10,235 bases of DNA from positions 1 to 10,235 of the forward strand of contig JAUWKC010000024.1 of NCBI GenBank assembly GCA_030607345.1. The letters are read 5' to 3'. The notes beneath the pieces are model-generated. The model made no database searches. It had not been told where the DNA came from and saw only the letters and a list, made by a program, of their open reading frames with translations. This document shows positions 1-7,696 of the stretch, one piece after another (within the stretch, counting starts at the first letter, position 1; each line of letters starts with the position of its first letter). Both the position numbers and the translations under genes were made by a program. The stretch is from Planctomycetota bacterium. GTDB lineage: Bacteria > Planctomycetota > Phycisphaerae > Sedimentisphaerales > SG8-4.

Positions 1-1514
1 ATGCCATGCACGCAGGCGTGCAGGAATGGCCGCTCGACTGGTACGGCCCCTATCTGCCGACAGATACCCCCGCCCCGGTTGGCTATGTAAGTGGTTCTTC
101 GAAAGTCGTGCGGGGCGGCTGTCACAATGTTTACATCCAGACGCTGCGCTCGGCGAATCGCTCTTCCTCCAACAGGACGGATAAGCATTTCCTGCTCGGT
201 TTCCGGGTAGTGCGAGTGCCGAAGGGTCAGACCTTGCCCATGCCCACGCTCCACCAACCGACAAAGCAGTGGGCTAAAAATGTCTCGCAGAAGAAATATA
301 AATGGAAAGCTGACACTGACAAGCCGTATTTCAAGCTGACTTCACTGTATGACGTGAAAAACGAGTATGGTACGCCGGAACTGGCTGCTCAATTCGACAT
401 CCCTCTCTATAACCACAACCACTCGCCCGCCATCACATGGGCACAGAACGGCGATGTATTTCTTGCCTGGTTCACAGGTGAAAGTGAAAAGGGTCAGGAA
501 CTCACCGTCCCCGCGCTGCGTGGAAGGCGCCAGCCTTCCGGAGAGCTGCTCTGGGATAAAGAGGTTTCGGAGTTCTACAGGGAAGCCGATAGGAACATGC
601 ACGGTACGCAGTTGTGGAATAACGCGGTACGGCTCGCCAATGGTTTCAAGGAGCCCTTCACGCTGTATCGAGTTAACGGCATCTGCACAGACGGTAAGTG
701 GTCGAAGCTGGCTATGTCCTTTAGTACCAGTACAAATAACGGCGTCACCTGGACCGAGCCGGTCATCATGAAAGGCGATACCGACGCATTTCATCTTGAC
801 TCGGACCGCAATCAGCCGCAGGGAAATGCTTTTACTATGTCCAACGGCGCCTTGATTTCGTTTTCAGATGGTTCGGCCATTGGTGGTGACGGTTCATCCG
901 TCAACTGGAGTAATGACGCCGGCAGGACATGGTCGATGCGTACAATAAAAGACGGCCCTCCCGGAAATCATGTCGGCGGCGTCGAGCTAAACGATGGCCG
1001 AATCATGACCTTCTCACGCGATAAAGGCAAAATGTTCGGCAGCCTGCCAAAGAGCATCTCCACCGACCAGGGCAGGACCTTCACCTTTAGCAAGACAGAG
1101 TTTCCCGGTATTGGAACGGTTATGCGGCTTGCCTTAATAAGGTTAGAGTATTCCGAACCTGCGCTTGACCCGGATGGTAAGGGCCGCAAGCCGATTTTGC
1201 TGGTCAGTATTGCGCCCGACGGAATGAAAGGCAAGGACGCCAACGGCAAAGATACGACAATCTACGGAACCTACGCGGCTGTTTCCTGGGACGAGGGGCA
1301 GACCTGGCCCGTAAAACGCGTCATGAGTAATGTAAAGACAGGCAGCAAAAAATATATAGCCGGCCCATGGAACAGGGAAATAACCCTTGACGCCACCCAC
1401 GGACAGAACAAATCATACTGGGCGGCCACCCAGACGCCGGATGGGGTTATACATCTGACGGATAGCAGGCTGAACTATACCTTCAATCTCGCGTGGTTAA
1501 AGACCGGCCTATAG
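1..1514 (+). CDS. FGE/SUMF1-like domain fused to sialidase-like (BNR/Asp-box) propeller, 5' partial
   Basis: The frame is open through the left edge (first whole codon GCC at 3), so the ATG at 6 is an internal Met, not the start. Residues counted from that Met: 1-70 match the end of a formylglycine-generating-enzyme/SUMF1-type domain, with MHAGVQEW (1-8), VVRGGC (34-39), RSANR (48-52) and GFRVVR (65-70). Residues from about 125 to 500 resemble a sialidase-family six-bladed propeller. They hold four Asp-box-like motifs: STNNGVTW (242-249), SNDAGRTW (302-309), STDQGRTF (352-359) and SWDEGQTW (427-434). The opening stretch NHNHSPAITWAQNGD (136-150) is typical of BNR-type exo-sialidase-like proteins. 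The likely role is recognition or cleavage of an extracellular glycan, with substrate unknown. The FGE-like part has one Cys (C39) but not the C-x4-C pair of true FGE, so sulfatase activation is not supported. Any signal peptide would lie outside the window. The gene stops with TAG, and I see no terminator after it. Confidence 0.85.
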   Translation, partial: AMHAGVQEWPLDWYGPYLPTDTPAPVGYVSGSSKVVRGGCHNVYIQTLRSANRSSSNRTDKHFLLGFRVVRVPKGQTLPMPTLHQPTKQWAKNVSQKKYKWKADTDKPYFKLTSLYDVKNEYGTPELAAQFDIPLYNHNHSPAITWAQNGDVFLAWFTGESEKGQELTVPALRGRRQPSGELLWDKEVSEFYREADRNMHGTQLWNNAVRLANGFKEPFTLYRVNGICTDGKWSKLAMSFSTSTNNGVTWTEPVIMKGDTDAFHLDSDRNQPQGNAFTMSNGALISFSDGSAIGGDGSSVNWSNDAGRTWSMRTIKDGPPGNHVGGVELNDGRIMTFSRDKGKMFGSLPKSISTDQGRTFTFSKTEFPGIGTVMRLALIRLEYSEPALDPDGKGRKPILLVSIAPDGMKGKDANGKDTTIYGTYAAVSWDEGQTWPVKRVMSNVKTGSKKYIAGPWNREITLDATHGQNKSYWAATQTPDGVIHLTDSRLNYTFNLAWLKTGL

Positions 1515-1599
1515 AAACTCAATATAGAACCCACGGATATTGACCTGTCATTTCGAGCGGACCCGAACCCCTCTCTGCCGCCCCTCCACACACCTTCAC

Positions 1600-1639
1600 A
1601 TACGAGAATACTCGGCATAAGCAAAATTTATACGAGAAT
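1600..1639 (+). repeat. Direct repeat ATACGAGAAT x2 upstream of the pckG promoter
   Basis: The 10-mer ATACGAGAAT occurs at 1600-1609 and again at 1630-1639, exactly 30 bp apart start to start. It ends 19 bp before the predicted -35 box. The first copy also overlaps a short inverted repeat (CGAG-AATA-CTCG, 1603-1614). The spacing is close to three helical turns and the position suits an activator or operator site for the carboxykinase gene. That is an inference; I do not recognise the motif. The rest of 1515-1599 shows no gene, hairpin terminator or other structure. Confidence 0.35.
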
Positions 1640-1658
1640 CACTTCCGGCAAAAAAACT

Positions 1659-1688
1659 TTGACACGCAGCCGCTCGATTGTTTACAAT
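1659..1688 (+). promoter_or_regulatory. Predicted sigma70-type promoter of pckG
   Basis: A perfect -35 TTGACA (1659-1664) is followed after 18 bp by TACAAT (1683-1688), a 5/6 match to the -10 consensus. Transcription would begin near 1695, giving a leader of about 50 nt before the pckG ATG at 1745. A GGAG at 1729-1732 lies 12 nt before that ATG, which is rather far for a Shine-Dalgarno site. The prediction comes from consensus matching only. Confidence 0.6.
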
Positions 1689-1744
1689 CCTCCGGTTTTG
1701 CGTAAAACAACTTTGTCCTGTTTACTCTGGAGTTGATTAACACT

Positions 1745-3625
1745 ATGGCCGACGCGAAAGAATTACTGAAAGAAACCCTCACCCCCGAAAATTACCAGAA
1801 GCTCATCGCCCTGGACAACCCCCGGATGCACCGCTTTATCGCGGACGCCATCGAGCTGTGCCGTCCCGCTTCGGTATTCGTCTCCACGGGCAGCGATGCC
1901 GACAACGACCACATACGGGAGCTTGCCGTCAAGAACGCCGAAGAAACCCCGCTCGACATCCCCGGCCACACCTGTCACTTCGACGGATACCACGACCAGG
2001 CACGCGACAAGGCCAGGACAAAATACCTCCTGCCACCCACCTCGCAACTCGGAGAAAGCCTCAATTCCACCGACAGGGACTCCGGAATCCGCGAGGTCCG
2101 CTCATTCCTCAAAGACGCTATGCAGAACCAGCAAATGCTCGTCTGTTTCTTCTGCCTCGGACCGGAAAACTCCGACTTCTCCATACCTTCCGTCCAGATA
2201 ACCGACTCGCCATACGTCGCTCACAGCGAGATACTCCTGTACCGCCCAGGCTATCAGCAGTTCAAAAAAATCGGCGACTCAACGGACTTCTTCAGATTCC
2301 TCCACTCCGAAGGCCGGCTCGAAAACGCCGTCAGCAAGAACATCGATAACCGTCGCGTCTACATTGACCTCGAAGAGGACATCGTCTACAGCGTAAACAC
2401 CCAGTACGGCGGCAACACCATCGGACTCAAAAAACTCGCACTGCGGCTCGCCATCAACAAAGCCTCCCAACAGGGCTGGCTCGCTGAGCACATGTTCGTT
2501 ATGGGCGTTCACGGCCCAAACCAGCGCGTCACCTACTTCACCGGAGCATTCCCATCGGCCTGCGGAAAAACCTCGACCTCAATGCTCCCCGGACAAAGCA
2601 TCGTCGGCGATGACATCGCATACTTCCGAAAAAGCAACGGCCGCATAATGGCCGTCAACGTCGAGAAAGGAATCTTCGGAATTATCCGTGACGTCAACAC
2701 AGACGACGACCCCATAATCTATGAGGCCCTTACTGGCCCCATCGAAGTCATCTTCTCGAACGTCCTGCTCGACAAGAACAAAAAGCCCTGCTGGCTCGGT
2801 ATGGGCGCCGAACTGCCCACACAAGGAACAAACCACTCCGGCGCCTGGCAAAAAGGAAAAAAAGACCAAAAAGGAAACGAAATCACCGCCTCGCACAAAA
2901 ACGCACGCTATTGCCTCAGCATCAATGAGCTGGCCAACTGCGACCGGCTCATCAACGACCCGGCCGGCGTCCCCGTCGGAGGAATCATCTACGGCGGACG
3001 TGACAGTGACACCTTGGTGCCTGTCGAACAGGCATACAACTGGAACGAAGGAATCCTCATAAAAGGCGCAGCGCTCGAATCGGAAACCACCGCCGCAACA
3101 CTCGGAGAACAAGGCGTCAGAACCTTCAACCTTATGTCAAATCTCGACTTCCTCTCCATACCGCTCGGCAAATACATCCGCAACAATCTCGACTTCGCCG
3201 CCGACGTCGAAAAACCGCCGCTAATCTTCTCCGTCAACTATTTCCTCAAAGACAAAGGCGGACAGTACCTCAACGGAATGGCCGACAAAAGAGTCTGGAT
3301 CCTCTGGGCCGAGCTCCGCGCAAACGGCGACGTCCAGGCCATCGAAACGCCTACAGGCCTGATACCACACTACGAGGACCTTGCACGACTCTTCAAACAG
3401 CACCTCGACGCAGACTACGCCACCGACGACTACGTAAACCAGTTCACCATCCGCATACCGGAGAACCTCGCCAAGCTCGACCGCGTGGAAAAAATCTACA
3501 GAGAAAAGGTCGCAGACGCCCCGCAAATCCTCTACGACACCTTCGACCTCGCCCGCAAACGACTAAACGACGCACGCGACAAACACGGCGACTATATCTC
3601 ACCGTTTGACCTGGCAGGCGATTAG
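1745..3625 (+). CDS. pckG: Phosphoenolpyruvate carboxykinase (GTP)
   Basis: The product is a cytoplasmic enzyme that converts oxaloacetate and GTP to phosphoenolpyruvate, CO2 and GDP (EC 4.1.1.32), at the gluconeogenic/anaplerotic node. At 626 aa it is close to the usual length of GTP-type PEPCKs (about 600-620). The diagnostic nucleotide-binding P-loop of the GTP class is present as FPSACGKTS (269-277), with kinase-2 GDD (288-290), the substrate-binding YGGN segment (221-224) and YGGRDSDT (416-423). The ATP-type (pckA) signature is absent. I chose ATG 1745 over the in-frame TTG at 1733 because the GGAG at 1729-1732 directly abuts that TTG and leaves no spacing. A promoter lies at 1659-1688. 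The gene stands alone: the upstream gene ends 230 nt earlier and the next gene has its own promoter. It ends with TAG. Codons are strongly C-ending, unlike the more mixed usage of the first gene in the window. Confidence 0.96.
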   Translation: MADAKELLKETLTPENYQKLIALDNPRMHRFIADAIELCRPASVFVSTGSDADNDHIRELAVKNAEETPLDIPGHTCHFDGYHDQARDKARTKYLLPPTSQLGESLNSTDRDSGIREVRSFLKDAMQNQQMLVCFFCLGPENSDFSIPSVQITDSPYVAHSEILLYRPGYQQFKKIGDSTDFFRFLHSEGRLENAVSKNIDNRRVYIDLEEDIVYSVNTQYGGNTIGLKKLALRLAINKASQQGWLAEHMFVMGVHGPNQRVTYFTGAFPSACGKTSTSMLPGQSIVGDDIAYFRKSNGRIMAVNVEKGIFGIIRDVNTDDDPIIYEALTGPIEVIFSNVLLDKNKKPCWLGMGAELPTQGTNHSGAWQKGKKDQKGNEITASHKNARYCLSINELANCDRLINDPAGVPVGGIIYGGRDSDTLVPVEQAYNWNEGILIKGAALESETTAATLGEQGVRTFNLMSNLDFLSIPLGKYIRNNLDFAADVEKPPLIFSVNYFLKDKGGQYLNGMADKRVWILWAELRANGDVQAIETPTGLIPHYEDLARLFKQHLDADYATDDYVNQFTIRIPENLAKLDRVEKIYREKVADAPQILYDTFDLARKRLNDARDKHGDYISPFDLAGD

Positions 3626-3730
3626 ACCCACCGGAGGCGGACTGCCGAACTCATAGCCCAAGCCTGTTAGAGTGGCAAGTTGCTTGGCCATGCGGGGAAT
3701 TCACGTCTTGCCGTTTGATTTGAAAAATGA

Positions 3731-3760
3731 TTGGACAGCCTGCTGTGGCGATTATATAAT
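3731..3760 (+). promoter_or_regulatory. Predicted promoter of the Tat/isomerase-fold gene
   Basis: A perfect -10 TATAAT (3755-3760) is preceded by TGGACA (3732-3737, 17-bp spacer), or TTGGAC (3731-3736, 18-bp spacer), as the -35 box. The start site would fall near 3767, leaving a leader of about 45 nt before ATG 3812. The TTG at 3731 that extends the reading frame lies inside this -35 element, which argues against its use as a start codon. The remaining intergenic DNA (3626-3730) holds no gene. Its one inverted repeat (CCAAGC/GCTTGG, 3658-3687) has an 18-nt loop and no T-tract. Confidence 0.6.
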
Positions 3761-3811
3761 CTTGTTTTCGCAGAAAAGCTAAACGAACTCCGGCATTTAA
3801 GGAGCAGAAAA

Positions 3812-5017
3812 ATGCAATCCGATGAACCCAGTGTCGAATCCCGATGTCCCCTCACGCACTTGAGCCGCAGAAGCTTCCTCGCCTCCGCCGGCGCCCTTGC
3901 CGCCGCCGCAGGATGTTCACGACTGGGCGGCCTCGAATACGCCTCGGCACTGCTCGACGAGAAGGGAATCAAAACCCCCGCAATCAAAAAAGCACGCATC
4001 CGCGTTGCATTCGTCCGCCCGGACGTGGAAAAGTACTGGATGGGCTGGCCCGGCGCCGCTTACGACATCAGGGCACACCAGCGCCAATACACGAAGATAA
4101 TAAAGAGCGCCGCCGCCAAACAGGCAATCAACCTCGAACTCATCTCCGAACCGCTCCACAACCCTGATAAAGTCAATACGTTTCTCCAGAACCTAAGCAG
4201 CGATGCACCCGACGGCATCCTCATCGTCAGCATGTGCCTCCACCACCCCGGCTTCAAGTCCTGGCGGCAGGTCAACAACATCGCCGCCAATAAAGGCAAG
4301 GTCCCGATGGTAATCTTCAGCCCGATGGGAACTTCCTTCACCGAGGAAATACGCGGCGAGCGATACCCCGAGGTTCGCAAGCCCGGCGTCGCCGTCGGCG
4401 CAACCCAGGATGTTCAATGGCTCGCCACCGGCCTGAGAATGCTAAATACCATCCACCTGATGAAGAACACTCGCATCTGCATCGCACGCGGCGACACCGC
4501 TTCCGACCGCAAGCTCGACGTCATCGGAACCACACTCCACTACATCCCGGAAAGCCGCTTCGTCGAAGAGTTAAAAAAGGTCCAGAACTCCGACGAAATA
4601 CGCGCTATGGCCGACTACTACAGAAAAAACGCAAAGGACATCGTCGAGCCAACCAAAGACGACATCCTCACCGCCGCAAAGAACTACACTGTCTGCCGAC
4701 GTCTGATGGCCGCCGAAAACTGCCACGGCTTCTCAATGGATTGCCTCGGGCCGGTTACCAGACGATTGATAAAACCGCCCTGCATGGCATTCTCACGCCT
4801 CCGAGACGAAGGTGGACTCGGCACCTGCGAGGCCGACTGGAACGCCGCCATCTCAACAAGGCTCACCAACCTTCTGTTCGAAAGACCCGGTTTTATGCAG
4901 GACCCGGCCCCGAATACCGCCAACAACACCCTGATGGGCGCCCACTGCACCTGCGCCACCAAACTCGACGGTTTTGACAAGAAACCCGCGCCGTTTATCC
5001 TCCGAAGTCATTCGTAA
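3812..5017 (+). CDS. Tat-exported protein with L-fucose/L-arabinose isomerase-like fold, truncated by an in-frame TAA
   Basis: ATG 3812 is set by AAGGAG at 3799-3804, 7 nt upstream, and by the promoter just before it. The 401-aa product opens with a twin-arginine signal: SRRSFL at 18-23, then an Ala-rich stretch, then AAGC with Cys35, a possible lipobox. It may therefore be a Tat lipoprotein. The body resembles FucI/AraA-fold proteins: a Rossmann-like N-terminal part (DGILIVSMCLHH) and a core with FSMDC (D310), CEADW (E340, D342) and GAHC (H378). These acidic and His residues are the likely counterparts of the metal ligands, by analogy only. Translation halts at TAA 5015-5017 after FILRSHS, where relatives usually carry Glu. 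The next 100 codons, in the same frame, encode the expected C-terminal domain. The substrate is unknown. Isomerase activity is uncertain given the export signal and the missing domain. Upstream pckG is unlikely to be in the same operon. Confidence 0.75.
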   Translation: MQSDEPSVESRCPLTHLSRRSFLASAGALAAAAGCSRLGGLEYASALLDEKGIKTPAIKKARIRVAFVRPDVEKYWMGWPGAAYDIRAHQRQYTKIIKSAAAKQAINLELISEPLHNPDKVNTFLQNLSSDAPDGILIVSMCLHHPGFKSWRQVNNIAANKGKVPMVIFSPMGTSFTEEIRGERYPEVRKPGVAVGATQDVQWLATGLRMLNTIHLMKNTRICIARGDTASDRKLDVIGTTLHYIPESRFVEELKKVQNSDEIRAMADYYRKNAKDIVEPTKDDILTAAKNYTVCRRLMAAENCHGFSMDCLGPVTRRLIKPPCMAFSRLRDEGGLGTCEADWNAAISTRLTNLLFERPGFMQDPAPNTANNTLMGAHCTCATKLDGFDKKPAPFILRSHS

Positions 5018-5320
5018 TCGAACATCGGCGTAGCAATGCAGGTGCTCTGGAAAGTCGGACAGAAAATTACTATAATGAAGTTCCAGGGCCCCGAAAAAAT
5101 AATACTCGGTACTGGAACTGTCCTGAGAAACATCGACACGCCGCCTTCCGGCGGATGCAGGACTTCTCTCGAGGTCAAACTCGACAACGTCCCAGACTCA
5201 CGCGACGTCAGGGGTTTCCATCAGCTCTTCATCTACGGCGACCTCGAAGACGAGTTCAAAAACTACTGTCAGTTAGCAGGCATAGAAGTCCAGCACATTC
5301 ACAGACCGCGACCAGCTTAA
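5018..5320 (+). pseudogene. C-terminal domain of the isomerase-fold protein, separated by the stop codon
   Basis: These 100 codons follow TAA 5015-5017 with no shift of frame and end at TAA 5318-5320. The translation (SNIGVAMQV, then GTVLRNID, GGCRTSLEVKL, HQLFIYGDLEDEF) resembles the C-terminal beta-domain of FucI-like proteins, including the CRT and H-Q-x-x-x-YGD segments. The first internal ATG (5036) has no Shine-Dalgarno sequence and starts in the middle of a conserved strand. This is therefore a detached tail of the gene at 3812, not an independent gene. Without the stop, the joined protein would be 502 residues. The cause could be a real nonsense mutation (GAA to TAA is one base), a sequencing error, or readthrough. 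Only a single event is seen; the tail shows no further decay. Confidence 0.7.
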
Positions 5321-5327
5321 GCCTGTC

Positions 5328-5360
5328 GGTGCGCCGGCTAACGCACCACCTGTAGCAGGT
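5328..5360. terminator. Two tandem short hairpins at the convergent gene junction (possible terminator)
   Basis: GGTGCG (5328-5333) pairs perfectly with CGCACC (5342-5347) across an 8-nt loop. Immediately after it, ACCTG (5348-5352) pairs with CAGGT (5356-5360) across a 3-nt loop and is followed by only two further T residues. The pair begins 8 nt after the stop at 5320 and overlaps the last codons of the minus-strand gene. The position suits termination of both convergent transcripts. The weak T-tract makes classical intrinsic termination uncertain. Confidence 0.35.
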
Positions 5361-7398
5361 TTACGTAATCGTCCGTCCACAGCGCTGTGCGCGCAAGGTC
5401 AACTTCCACGTCGAGACCGGCCTGCCGTATCGCCTTGAGATTCACGAACTCCTCGTTCTTCGTCAACAAAATCCAGTCCGCCACAAAGAGACCTTCGGCG
5501 GCGTCTGCAGGACTTTCAATCCACACGCTCTTGAGCCCGAAATATTCCGCCGCCTTCAAAACGACGCCGCGCAAATCAAGAAATCGACTCGAAACATGCA
5601 GGGCAAGGACCCCATCCGGCTTGAGATGCCGAAGGTATATCCCAAACGCCTCCTTTGTCAAAAGGTGCACGGGAACCGAATCACTGGCAAACGCGTCGAG
5701 AACAAGCAAATCAAAGCCCTGCCTCCGCTCATTTTCCAGCGAAAGACGACCGTCGCCAATCACAACATCAACCTGCCCATTGCAGTCCGCCAGGTATGTA
5801 AAGTACTCCTCCGCAAAATCCTTAACCGCCGGATTTATCTCGTAGAACCGAATATAGTCGCCGCGCCGCGCGTAGGTCGCAAGCGTACCGACGCCAAGAC
5901 CAACAACTCCGATTCGCCTGGGCCCTTCACGCCGAAAATGACCCATCGCCAGGCCAATACCGCTTTGCCTGCCGTAGTATGCCGTCGGCGCAGAGCGCTT
6001 CGCACCGTTGACATACTGTAAACCGTGAAACGTGCTGCCGTGCTGAAGAATATAACGGTCACAAACCGCATCACCGCTCCGTTCCTCCCAAACCGTCAAC
6101 ACCCCGAAAAAGTTCCGGCACGTCGCCGCCACACGCTTGTCACCATAGGAAACCGGACCAGAGAAAAACACCGCACATACACCCACCACCGCCAGGACCA
6201 CCCCCCAGACTATCCGGCGACGCCGGCTCAGGCCCCCAAGATTTGCACAACACAAAACAGCAATACAGCACAGAAGTATCCCAACATAAAGCTCCCGGTA
6301 CGTAGTAAATATCAAAGGACAAATCACCGCTACGAAGAAACCGCCCGCCGCACCCCCGCCCGCTATCATCAGATAATAACTCGTCAACTGCCGACGAGCG
6401 GGACGAAGAGCAAAAAGCTCCCCGTGACAAACCATGCAGCAGCTAAACAGAAAAACGCAATATATCAAAATCTGCTGCCAACCCGAAAGATGCTCCTGAT
6501 AAACGGACGCAAAACCTACCCCCCCAATCGCCAGAATATACGCGACAAGAAAAACGCGACGAACGTAATACTTCTCACCGGCGAAACAGACCACAAACGA
6601 CAGAAGATACAGACTCAAAGGTAACACCCACAAAAACGGAACCACCATAATATCCTGGCAAATCTTGTTCGTCACCGCCAGCAGCTCCACAGAAGCAACA
6701 CCAGCCAAACCGAACCACAACAGCCTTGTGCCGAATCCCGCACCGCCGCACCCGACGTCCTCCTTCTCCGCCACAACGCTGGAACCCTCCGACAACCCGC
6801 CTGTCCATCTCAACACCGCGCACCAGACCGAAATAACGCCAAACAACACCAGACCCGCCGACCAGACCCTTACCTGCCAGTCACGCGAAAGCAAGGGCTC
6901 CACAATAAACGGATAACTCAGCAGACCAATAAGAGAACCGGCATTCGAAAACGCGTAAAGACGGTAAACAGACCCGCCCTTAGTCAGCCGGCTCGCCCAT
7001 GCCTGTATCAGGGGGCCTGTCGATGACAGAACAAAGTAAGGAAGACCAACACATCCCGCGATAATAACCAGTATCTGAAAAATCGGATGCTCAAGATGCT
7101 CAGGGCGCCACTGCGACCAGGACGTTCCCGGAAGCAACAAAACCGCCGCGCCGACCAGCGCTATATGAATCAGTGCCTGAATTCGTGAACTTAAACGGCT
7201 CACACTCAAATGCGCGTAAGCATACCCGCCAAGGAGCATCACCTGGAAAAAGAGCATGCACGTCGTCCACACCTCCGCGCCGCCGCCAAACCAGGGCAGA
7301 ATATATTTACCCGTCAAAGGCTGAATTTGAAACAGTAAAAAGGCGCCCAGAAACACCGCAGTAATGTGAAGCGCAGCACGCCCCGCTCCTATCCCCAT
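5338..7398 (-). CDS. Polytopic membrane protein with C-terminal spermidine-synthase-like domain
   Basis: The protein has 686 aa. Start ATG 7396-7398 is chosen because GGAGG (7410-7406 on the minus strand) lies 7 nt upstream. An upstream in-frame ATG at 7437 lacks such a site. Residues from about 10 to 415 form roughly ten to twelve hydrophobic segments, opening with FLLFQIQPLTGKYILPWFGG, a stretch typical of fused MFS/spermidine-synthase-like proteins. The cytoplasmic C-terminal part carries a SAM/dcSAM-binding Rossmann motif GVVGLGVGTLA (497-507), an acidic strand end YEINP (519-523), GDGRLSL (548-554) and LDAFASDSVPVHLL (567-580), and ends with WTDDYVNLL (674-682). The canonical SpeE segment around DSSDP is replaced here by DAFASDSVP, so the amine substrate and true aminopropyltransferase activity are uncertain. 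The gene converges on the isomerase-fold gene (17 nt apart) and lies downstream of tRNA-His. I found no convincing promoter of its own in the 170-bp gap 7399-7568, which holds no other gene. Confidence 0.88.
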   Translation of the reverse strand: MGIGAGRAALHITAVFLGAFLLFQIQPLTGKYILPWFGGGAEVWTTCMLFFQVMLLGGYAYAHLSVSRLSSRIQALIHIALVGAAVLLLPGTSWSQWRPEHLEHPIFQILVIIAGCVGLPYFVLSSTGPLIQAWASRLTKGGSVYRLYAFSNAGSLIGLLSYPFIVEPLLSRDWQVRVWSAGLVLFGVISVWCAVLRWTGGLSEGSSVVAEKEDVGCGGAGFGTRLLWFGLAGVASVELLAVTNKICQDIMVVPFLWVLPLSLYLLSFVVCFAGEKYYVRRVFLVAYILAIGGVGFASVYQEHLSGWQQILIYCVFLFSCCMVCHGELFALRPARRQLTSYYLMIAGGGAAGGFFVAVICPLIFTTYRELYVGILLCCIAVLCCANLGGLSRRRRIVWGVVLAVVGVCAVFFSGPVSYGDKRVAATCRNFFGVLTVWEERSGDAVCDRYILQHGSTFHGLQYVNGAKRSAPTAYYGRQSGIGLAMGHFRREGPRRIGVVGLGVGTLATYARRGDYIRFYEINPAVKDFAEEYFTYLADCNGQVDVVIGDGRLSLENERRQGFDLLVLDAFASDSVPVHLLTKEAFGIYLRHLKPDGVLALHVSSRFLDLRGVVLKAAEYFGLKSVWIESPADAAEGLFVADWILLTKNEEFVNLKAIRQAGLDVEVDLARTALWTDDYVNLLQVVR

Positions 7399-7568
7399 CC
7401 TTAATCCTCCGGTGCGATGGTCGCCTCTATTTGGCATATACGACGTTACTCACCCACATTCGTCCCACAGCAGCCTCAACCCAAATCGACCGGACCGGAC
7501 ACAACAACCAACTGCTCAACGCAAAAACTTACGCCCGGCCGAAAACTGCCTGCATCGTCATCGAAAAG

Positions 7569-7642
7569 GGTGAGAGAGGGGATTCGAACCCCCGCCCCCT
7601 GGAACCACAATCCAGTGCTCTATCCAACTGAGCTACTCCCAC
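7569..7642 (-). tRNA. tRNA-His (anticodon GTG)
   Basis: A complete cloverleaf reads on the minus strand. The acceptor stem GTGGGAG/CTCTCAC has one G-T wobble. The D-arm is GCTC..GAGC. The anticodon stem CTGGA/TCCAG encloses loop TTGTGGT with anticodon GTG. A 5-nt variable loop and a T-arm with GGTTCGAAT follow. The base before the acceptor (7643) is G and the discriminator (7569) is C. This gives the G-1:C73 pair that identifies bacterial tRNA-His. CCA is not encoded. Confidence 0.97.
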
Positions 7643-7696
7643 CAACAAAACAATACTGCAAAAAACGCCGCCCCGAACATCCAGGCCAGCCCTAAC

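Noticed and set aside
1733..1744. TTG 1733 as the start of pckG
   Set aside because: The GGAG directly abuts this codon, leaving no spacing; ATG 1745 is more plausible.
2579..3112. 177-codon open frame on the minus strand inside pckG
   Set aside because: It is a shadow of a strongly conserved enzyme gene with C-rich third positions and has no recognisable product.
3658..3687. CCAAGC/GCTTGG inverted repeat as the pckG terminator
   Set aside because: The stem is only 6 bp with an 18-nt loop and no following T-tract.
3731..3811. N-terminal extension of the Tat protein from TTG 3731
   Set aside because: The TTG lies in the predicted -35 box. The extension would bury the Tat signal 27 residues further in, and ATG 3812 has an AAGGAG at ideal spacing.
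5036..5320. Independent 94-residue gene starting at ATG 5036
   Set aside because: It has no ribosome binding site and is in the same frame as the preceding gene. Its sequence is the missing C-terminal domain of that gene.
6025..6624. 199-codon plus-strand frame opposite the membrane-protein gene
   Set aside because: The translation is low-complexity, rich in Thr, Arg, Lys, Gln and Pro. It is antisense to clear transmembrane coding sequence.
7431..7631. Plus-strand open frame whose end reads RGDSNPRPLEPQSSALSN
   Set aside because: It is the antisense of tRNA-His. This peptide pattern is a well-known false translation of tRNA T-arm and anticodon sequence.
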